From NCBI GenBank assembly GCA_024278975.1, contig JAJRSD010000091.1, positions 1 through 57,935 on the forward strand: a stretch of DNA of 57,935 nt, read 5' to 3'. Under the pieces are notes generated by a model. It was not told the DNA's origin. It saw only the letters and a list, made by a program, of their open reading frames with translations, and searched no databases. This stretch comes from Bacteroidota bacterium. GTDB taxonomy: Bacteria > Bacteroidota > Bacteroidia > Bacteroidales > Prolixibacteraceae. The translations under genes and the position numbers were made by a program. Positions 52,793 to 57,935 of this stretch are shown here, piece after piece (position 1 is the stretch's first letter; every line of letters begins with the position of its first letter).

Positions 52793-53734
52793 CTATATAT
52801 AATATAACGAGCTGATTGTCTGGTTTTTATATACTCTTCGAATAGCTTCACCAAGAGCATCTGCAACGGTTATATATTTTATTTTATCGCAACTGTTATC
52901 TTTATGAATAGAATCGGTAAAATAAACAGCTTCCAACTCCGACTTCTCAATTCGCTCAACTGCCGGTCCGGATAAAACTCCGTGAGCGGCAAATGCCCGA
53001 ACACTTTTTGCACCCTGTCTTTTCATTAAATTGGCGGCTTTTGTAATAGTTCCGGCAGTATCAATTATATCGTCAACAATAATTACATCTTTGCCTGTAA
53101 CATCTCCGATAACCGTCATGTTTCCAATCTCGTTTGGTTTAGCGCGGGTTTTATGGCAAATTACCATTTCTACCCCCAACATTTTGGCATAAGTATTTGC
53201 CCGTTTTGTGCCCCCAACATCGGGCGATGCAATTGCAATATTTTCAAGTCCCATCTTTTCTATATAAGGGACAAACAGTGCTGAAACAAATAGGTGGTCA
53301 ACCGGAACATTGAAAAAGCCCTGAATCTGGTCGGCATGTAAATCTATGGTAATCACGCGGTCGACGCCGGCTACAGAAAGTAAATCGGCTATTAATTTGG
53401 CACCTATTGAGACACGCGGCTGGTCTTTGCGGTCTTGTCGGGCATAACCAAAATACGGAATTACAGCAATAATTTTGTAGGCACTTGCACGTTTTGCAGC
53501 ATCAATCATTAATAAAAGTTCGAGCAAATTGTCGGCAGTTGGCGGTGTAGATTGTACAATAAAAACATGAGCACCACGAATAGTTTCATCAAATCGCGGT
53601 TCAAACTCACCGTCAGAAAATACCGGACACGACGATTTCCCTAAATCGATATCTAAACTATCACAAATTTTTTGGGTTAAATGCCTGGTTACTCTACCAG
53701 TAAATATTTTTAAGGGATGACTTTTGGAACTCAT
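52793..53734 (-). CDS. prs: Ribose-phosphate pyrophosphokinase
   Basis: The 313-residue enzyme makes PRPP from ribose 5-phosphate and ATP. Visible motifs are FSDGEFEPRFDETIRGAHVFIVQ (N-terminal), PYFGYARQDRKDQPRVSIGAKL (ATP/catalytic flexible loop), ITIDLHADQIQGFF, and the PRPP loop VIIVDDIIDTAGTI (about residue 218-231). A TAACTTTG -7 box lies at 53766-53773 on the minus strand. Length is normal. Confidence 0.97.
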   Translation of the reverse strand: MSSKSHPLKIFTGRVTRHLTQKICDSLDIDLGKSSCPVFSDGEFEPRFDETIRGAHVFIVQSTPPTADNLLELLLMIDAAKRASAYKIIAVIPYFGYARQDRKDQPRVSIGAKLIADLLSVAGVDRVITIDLHADQIQGFFNVPVDHLFVSALFVPYIEKMGLENIAIASPDVGGTKRANTYAKMLGVEMVICHKTRAKPNEIGNMTVIGDVTGKDVIIVDDIIDTAGTITKAANLMKRQGAKSVRAFAAHGVLSGPAVERIEKSELEAVYFTDSIHKDNSCDKIKYITVADALGEAIRRVYKNQTISSLYYI

Positions 53735-53765
53735 TTCAATAATATTTGTTTGATTTAGAATTTTG

Positions 53766-53773
53766 CAAAGTTA
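53766..53773 (-). promoter_or_regulatory. -7 promoter box of prs
   Basis: Minus-strand TAACTTTG matches TAnnTTTG 31 bases before the ATG. A -33 TTTG is not evident. Confidence 0.45.
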
Positions 53774-53809
53774 AACTTTACTTTTTAGCTTATTGTATAT
53801 ATCTGATAA

Positions 53810-54409
53810 TTATTCTTCGTGATGATTTATATTTTCAATAAAGCTGAGAATCTCCTCTTTGCCCGCACCTGTTTGAGAAGATGAGATAAAATAACCCGGC
53901 ATAGTTTCCCAGGTTTCGAACATTTTTTCTTCGTAGGCTTTTAAATTAGCCTCTAACTCCTCGGGTTTTAATTTGTCTGTTTTGGTGAAAATTATTGAAA
54001 AAGGAATTTCGCTGACACCAAGCCACTCCATAAATTTCAGATCGACAGGTTGTGCTTTGTGGCGCGAATCGATTAACACAAAAAGGCAGTACAAATTTTC
54101 GCGCTTAACAATATATTTCTTTAGAAACTGCTCCCATTTTAACCGTTCTTTTTTTGGAACTTTTGCATAACCGTAACCGGGCAAGTCAACAAGATACCAC
54201 TCATCGTTAATAAGAAAATGATTTATCAACTGTGTTTTACCGGGTTTCCCCGATATTTTTGCCAACGACTTTTTGTTGGTCAACATATTTATTAACGACG
54301 ATTTACCAACATTAGACCTTCCAATAAAAGCATACTCAGGCCGGTCGGGTGCCGGACATTTTTCAACTTTCGAGTTGCTTACTATAAAACGGGCTTCTTT
54401 AATTTCCAT
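53810..54409 (-). CDS. engB: Ribosome biogenesis GTPase EngB/YsxC
   Basis: The 199-residue GTPase assists 50S subunit assembly. G1 is [12 protein letters not shown] (about residue 31), G2 region [14 protein letters not shown]3 [10 protein letters not shown] (about 74), G4 TKTD (about 142) and G5 SSSQTGAG near the C-terminus. Length fits the family. It stands alone between prs and manA. Confidence 0.97.
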   Translation of the reverse strand: MEIKEARFIVSNSKVEKCPAPDRPEYAFIGRSNVGKSSLINMLTNKKSLAKISGKPGKTQLINHFLINDEWYLVDLPGYGYAKVPKKERLKWEQFLKKYIVKRENLYCLFVLIDSRHKAQPVDLKFMEWLGVSEIPFSIIFTKTDKLKPEELEANLKAYEEKMFETWETMPGYFISSSQTGAGKEEILSFIENINHHEE

Positions 54410-54469
54410 TCAACAATAGTTAAATTTATTAATGCAATTAAGGTAGTAAAAATGATTAATATACTCACC

Positions 54470-55456
54470 TTACTTTTTAATATAAACTTCGAGCGTTTTA
54501 ACCTCTTTTGTTAGTGGATTCAATAAAAATGTCTCTAAACTTGCCGGTATCAAAACCGTTTCGCCTTTGTTCACTTTAACTTTTTCACCTTCATATTCAA
54601 CTTCAAAATCTCCATCTAAACTCATGTAAATAATAAACGAATCGAGCTGAGAATAATCTTTTTCGATTGCTGTACTAAACTCTAAAATGTTTGTTGTAAA
54701 ATAGTTACAACTAACTATTTCCGATGATTTGTTTTTTTCAACAATATATTTGGTTTTATACTCTTCTAAGTACGAAAAATCTATTGCGTCAACAGCAAGT
54801 TTGGTGTGAAGTTCGCGTAAATTTCCTTTATCATCTTTCCGGTTGTAATCGAAAATACGATAAGTAACATCTGAAGTCTGCTGAATTTCGGCTACCAGAA
54901 TTCCTTTCCCTATGGCATGTACACGACCGGCAGGAATAAAAAACACATCGCCCTCAACAACTTTATCGAAATGTAACAAATCGGTTAAATTCCCTTTTTC
55001 AACATACTTTAAATATTGCTCCTTTGTAACCTCTCCTTCAAAACCGGAGTTTATTAACGCATCTTCTTTAGCATCAATAATATACCACATCTCGGTTTTA
55101 CCGTATGCATTGTGTCGTTTTTTAGACAACTCATCGTTAGGGTGAACCTGAATAGAAAGATCTTGCTGCGCATCGATAAATTTTATGAGTAGTGGAAATT
55201 CTTCCCCAAACTTTTTAAATACCGAATCGCCAACCAAATCGCCCATATAAATTTCAATAATCTCCTGCAAATTATTACCTGCCAGAAATCCATTTTCAAC
55301 CAACGAAATATTTCCTTCAACCCCTGAAATCTCCCAGCTTTCGCCACAATTTGGCAGCTCACCTAAATCTTTATTTAATATTGTATTTATTCGGTCTCCG
55401 CCCCAAATTTTATCGAGTAATATGGGTTTAAATTTTAGTGGATATAAGCCGTTCAT
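54470..55456 (-). CDS. manA: Mannose-6-phosphate isomerase, class I
   Basis: The 328-residue cupin enzyme interconverts fructose 6-phosphate and mannose 6-phosphate. KIWGGDRI and ESWEISGVEGN lie in the N-terminal part, QVHPNDELSKKRHNAYGKTEMWYII carries the metal-binding Gln/His/Glu set (about residues 98-122), and FIPAGRVHAIGKGILVAEIQQTSD (about 175-198) is the typical second metal/substrate block. It feeds GDP-mannose or fucose routes. Confidence 0.94.
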   Translation of the reverse strand: MNGLYPLKFKPILLDKIWGGDRINTILNKDLGELPNCGESWEISGVEGNISLVENGFLAGNNLQEIIEIYMGDLVGDSVFKKFGEEFPLLIKFIDAQQDLSIQVHPNDELSKKRHNAYGKTEMWYIIDAKEDALINSGFEGEVTKEQYLKYVEKGNLTDLLHFDKVVEGDVFFIPAGRVHAIGKGILVAEIQQTSDVTYRIFDYNRKDDKGNLRELHTKLAVDAIDFSYLEEYKTKYIVEKNKSSEIVSCNYFTTNILEFSTAIEKDYSQLDSFIIYMSLDGDFEVEYEGEKVKVNKGETVLIPASLETFLLNPLTKEVKTLEVYIKK

Positions 55457-55540
55457 ATTATTATTGATTATTGATTATTGACAACTGATAATTTACTGTT
55501 TTTAAAATTAGTCCGATGGCTTGTTGGAGGTTTGTTCATG

Positions 55541-55840
55541 TTAAAATGTATAATCAACGGCAGCCCGCGACTCAGTTACTTCGCCAAACCGGGCAACCAC
55601 TTTAAGGTGCTCAGGATGTGTTCTATATATATTTAAATCTTCGATTGATTCGAAATGAGACAACAAAACAATGTCACTACTTTTTGCATCTGTTTCGTAA
55701 TTCAACCCAACTTCAAGATATTTCACCTCCTTAATTTCGTCTTTTAATCCTTCCAGCAAAGACTTTAATTCAGCAAGAATTTTTATTTTCTCGTCAACCG
55801 GAAATTTTTTCAATTTAAAAAGAACAACATGGTTTATCAT
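55541..55840 (-). CDS. Dabb (stress-responsive A/B barrel) domain protein
   Basis: The 99-residue protein is a ferredoxin-like Dabb domain: MINHVVLFKLKKF at the start, VKYLEVGLNYETDAKSSDIVLLSHFES in the middle, and YRTHPEHLKVV before the end. These small dimeric proteins are found in stress or metabolic contexts and usually have no known reaction. It is divergent from udk, 116 bases away. Confidence 0.88.
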   Translation of the reverse strand: MINHVVLFKLKKFPVDEKIKILAELKSLLEGLKDEIKEVKYLEVGLNYETDAKSSDIVLLSHFESIEDLNIYRTHPEHLKVVARFGEVTESRAAVDYTF

Positions 55841-55956
55841 TGCCGTAATATTTTTGTAATTTGTACTTTTATCGTTGCGAAATTAATGTTTTCTTAGTGG
55901 TGAGTTTAAATATTTGAGATTGATGCAAAAAATATAACATTTAATATTGATAGGAT

Positions 55957-56565
55957 ATGCTAATAATTGGTATCGCCGGCGGAACCGGTTCTGGGAAAAC
56001 TACTGTTGTAAGAAAAATCAGGGAACAATTCCCCAAAGGCGAGGTTGCTATAATTACACACGATTCGTATTATTTCGACAGTAGCGAATTAAGTCTGGAA
56101 GAACGCAGATTGAAAAACTTTGATCACCCCGATTCCATTGAATTTGAGCTGATGATAGAACATATTAATAAGCTCAAAAATGGCGAATCGATTAAAGAGC
56201 CAATTTACTCGTTTATTACCTGCACCCGTGCCGAAAAAACTAAATATGTTGAGCCGAAAGAAGTTTTGATAATTGAAGGGATTTTGTGTTTAACAAATAA
56301 AGATTTACGCGATTTAATGGATATAAAAGTTTTTGTTGATTGCGATTCGGATTTGCGCCTTTCGAGAGTAATAAGACGCGACATGCAGGAACGTGGCAGA
56401 AATGTGGAGCAGGTTTTAAAACGTTACGAGGAGACTGTGCGCCCCAGCCACATTCAATTTATAGAACCCACAAAACGGTTTGCCGACATAATTGTACCAC
56501 AAGGCGGAAAAAATTTGGTGGCGATACAAATTTTAACAAACCATATAAACCAAACATTAAAATAA
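55957..56565 (+). CDS. udk: Uridine kinase
   Basis: The 202-residue kinase phosphorylates uridine and cytidine for salvage. The Walker A loop is GIAGGTGSGKTTVVRKI (residues 5-21), HDSYYFD (about 35) and NFDHPDSIEFELM (about 53) bind substrate, and RRDMQERGRNVEQVLKRYEETVRPSH (about 139-164) is the lid/arginine block. Five bases separate it from the exonuclease gene, so they are probably cotranscribed. Confidence 0.95.
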   Translation: MLIIGIAGGTGSGKTTVVRKIREQFPKGEVAIITHDSYYFDSSELSLEERRLKNFDHPDSIEFELMIEHINKLKNGESIKEPIYSFITCTRAEKTKYVEPKEVLIIEGILCLTNKDLRDLMDIKVFVDCDSDLRLSRVIRRDMQERGRNVEQVLKRYEETVRPSHIQFIEPTKRFADIIVPQGGKNLVAIQILTNHINQTLK

Positions 56566-56570
56566 ACATC

Positions 56571-57294
56571 ATGCTAAACAATTTAAACATCGAGGAAATT
56601 CTGTTTCTCGATATCGAAACTGTTCCGATTGCTCCTGAATTTGACAAATTAAGTGAAAATTGGAAAAAACTGTGGAGACATAAAATGCAGTTTAAAATTA
56701 ATGATGGAGAACTACCGGACGATTTGTACGACCGCGCTGGAATTTATGCCGAGTTTGGAAAAATAATTTGCATCTCGGCCGGATACGTAATACAAAAAAA
56801 AAGGTGAGTATTTTTTTAGAGCAAAATCGTTTTACGATGATGATGAAAAAAAACTAATAGGCAATTTCTTTAATGCGTGGGACAAGTTTTTGCGTGCCGG
56901 AAAGCAGAAACTTTGCGGACACAACGGACAGGAATTTGATTTTCCGTACATCGCACGGCGTGCACTGGTACACAATCTCGAGCTTCCAAAAATATTTGAT
57001 ATTGCCGGAGCAAAACCGTGGGAGGTAAAAGAGACTTTAATAGACACCCTGCAACTTTGGAAATTTGGCGATTATAAACATTACACATCACTCTCGCTTT
57101 TGTGCGAGTTATTTAACATTCCTACTCCAAAAGACGATATCGATGGCAGCGAAGTTTGTAACGTTTATTGGAAGGATAATGATTTAGACCGAATTGTAAA
57201 ATACTGCGAAAAGGATACACTTGCCGTTGCGAACCTACTCTTGAAATATAAAGGAGATAATATTATTCCGTTTGATAATTTGGAAAGTGTTTAG
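56571..57294 (+). pseudogene. 3'-5' exonuclease (RNase H-fold, PolB-like) with a frameshift in a 9-A run
   Basis: The first frame (MLNNLNIEEILFLDIETVP ... GKIICISAGYVIQ) has the catalytic Asp and Glu of motif I (DIET). The second frame resumes right after the A run and reads GEYFFRAKSFYDDDEKKLI, then GHNGQEFDFPYIARRA (motif II) and YCEKDTLAVANLL (motif III). With eight A instead of nine at 56793-56801 a single ORF of about 240 residues results, the usual size of this conserved Bacteroidota exonuclease. All catalytic motifs are preserved, so the gene is otherwise undamaged; the break may be technical, recent or bypassed by slippage. Confidence 0.78.
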
Positions 57295-57358
57295 GGGAAT
57301 AGTTTTCTCTGAGATGTTAACTTAATAACTAATTTATAAAAATTATATTTACCTTAAT

Positions 57359-57522
57359 TTAGGGATTATGAAGAAATAACCTAACCGTTTTGACTTGTTC
57401 TTTTGCACGCTAACTTCGTCAAAAAGTCTCACCGTATCTATGCTATGCCTGCGTTTTTTGCCTTGTTATCGCACAAAATAACTTCGTCAATTCCAGTCAT
57501 ATTATTCCTTCATAATCCCTTA
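57359..57522. mobile_element. MITE-like palindromic element
   Basis: Terminal inverted repeats of about 21 bp, TTAGGGATTATGAAGAAATA at the left and its near-complement ending 57522, enclose 120 bp. The interior has ACTTCGTCAA twice (57413-57422, 57481-57490), each preceded by GCAC, and repeats of the CTTGTTCTTTTG/CCTTGTTATCGC type. There is no coding capacity. It looks like a short non-autonomous element; similar sequences recur, from memory, in Marinilabiliales genomes. Confidence 0.6.
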
Positions 57523-57558
57523 GTAAAAAAGCAGTTCAAATTTTAATTGTTTATTCGC

Positions 57559-57681
57559 ATGAAAAAAATAGTAATAATCCTGATTTTAGCACTTCGTTTT
57601 ACTCTCGTATTTGGTCAAAACGATTTTTCTTTTGTATTGAACGGAACTTACATGAGACTTTGTATATTTCATAAGGGTTAA
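57559..57681 (+). pseudogene. 5' stub of a secreted-protein gene
   Basis: ATG at 57559 opens a signal peptide (MKKIVIILILALRFTLVFG, cut before QNDF) and about 20 mature residues, then stops at 57679-57681. Forty codons are too few for a mature protein of this type, and an IS end begins 120 bases on. It is probably the surviving start of a disrupted exported protein. The identity of the protein cannot be told. Confidence 0.45.
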
Positions 57682-57800
57682 GGCTTATTTTTTTGCTTTT
57701 TGTAGCAACAGAACTATTGATTTATATTTCTGAATATAAAATATATGACTTGTATATGTAGCAACGATTATTTATATTTGCAAAATGTATTTACAATTCA

Positions 57801-57935
57801 CAGCAATTCCGAAAGTAGTTTTTTTTAAAACTTTTTCAATTCACTTTGTTTTTAAGACATAGCAATGCCACTCTATACGAATATAGAAGTTTGTAATTTC
57901 ACAAAAAAGTTATGTCATATTATTAAGTGATTTAA
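57801..57935 (-). repeat. IS 3' terminal region, inverted copy of 300-434
   Basis: The reverse complement matches 300-434 with four mismatches. The element continues beyond the window, so its transposase would be encoded on the minus strand to the right. The copy points toward the window, opposite to the left one. Confidence 0.85.

Noticed and set aside
1-57935. Composite transposon spanning the whole window
   Set aside because: The inverted IS ends are real, but most of the DNA between them is core genome (dcw cluster, argS, prs); an assembly edge or simple repeat is more likely.
1-57935. CRISPR arrays, tRNA or rRNA genes
   Set aside because: No regularly spaced repeats, tRNA-like cloverleaf sequences or rRNA segments were recognised on either strand.

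Overview
The window is AT-rich DNA from a member of the Bacteroidota. The evidence is the full mraZ-to-ftsZ cluster in Bacteroidota order, genes of families largely confined to this phylum (DUF5606, DUF4924, glycine-lipid synthases, CarboxypepD-regulatory TonB-dependent receptors), and repeated promoter boxes of the TTTG-N19/21-TAnnTTTG type. An anaerobic or facultative marine/sediment Marinilabiliales-type organism (Prolixibacteraceae-like) would fit; that narrower placement is inference.

Layout. Bases 1-434 are the 3' end of an insertion sequence (IS), and its terminal 135 bp returns inverted at 57801-57935, so both window edges lie in copies of the same IS. Bases 435-3377 are accessory DNA: a HigBA-type toxin-antitoxin pair between two long imperfect palindromes, a TlpA-like lipoprotein, and a broken conserved gene. 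A MATE exporter and a TonB-dependent receptor follow. Bases 7771-9283 are a graveyard: a decayed PHP-domain gene, a transposase 5' fragment and an internally deleted L-rhamnose isomerase fragment.

Bases 9284-16433 are a minus-strand arsenic island of 12 genes: arsR, arsE-arsF-arsG, a small BFD-like [2Fe-2S] protein, an ArsP-type permease, a ProC-like dehydrogenase, a membrane thioredoxin, a TauE/SafE permease, an FmdE-like zinc protein, arsC and acr3. Three copies of a TTCG-N8-CGAA palindrome sit at arsR, before arsE and before the permease, which suggests one ArsR regulon in two operons. Bases 16533-18360 hold remnants of three unrelated mobile or selfish genes.

Bases 18449-31053 are mostly plus-strand housekeeping and envelope genes: a small outer-membrane protein, DJ-1, an ECF sigma factor, a BtuB-like receptor, a frameshifted DUF5606 gene, an OmpA protein with calcium-binding repeats, argS, an M14 carboxypeptidase, cyclophilin and a stand-alone MetH reactivation domain. 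Bases 31125-48032 are the division and cell-wall (dcw) cluster on the minus strand: mraZ, rsmH, ftsL, pbp, murE, mraY, murD, ftsW, murG, murC, ftsQ, ftsA, two tandem ftsZ genes and yqeY. The two FtsZ proteins have very different C-terminal tails.

Bases 48419-50296 carry a likely glycine-lipid pair (glsA, glsB). Then come a DUF4924 gene, an Hsp15-type S4 protein, pth, ribosomal protein L25, prs, engB, manA, a Dabb-domain gene, udk and a frameshifted 3'-5' exonuclease. The right end holds a 164-bp MITE-like palindromic element and a truncated secreted-protein gene.

The most unusual items are the arsenic/organoarsenical island with its unexplained ProC-like and FmdE-like members and shared operator, the tandem FtsZ pair, and the palindrome-bounded toxin-antitoxin unit with a clear promoter/operator and no standard start codon where the toxin family begins.
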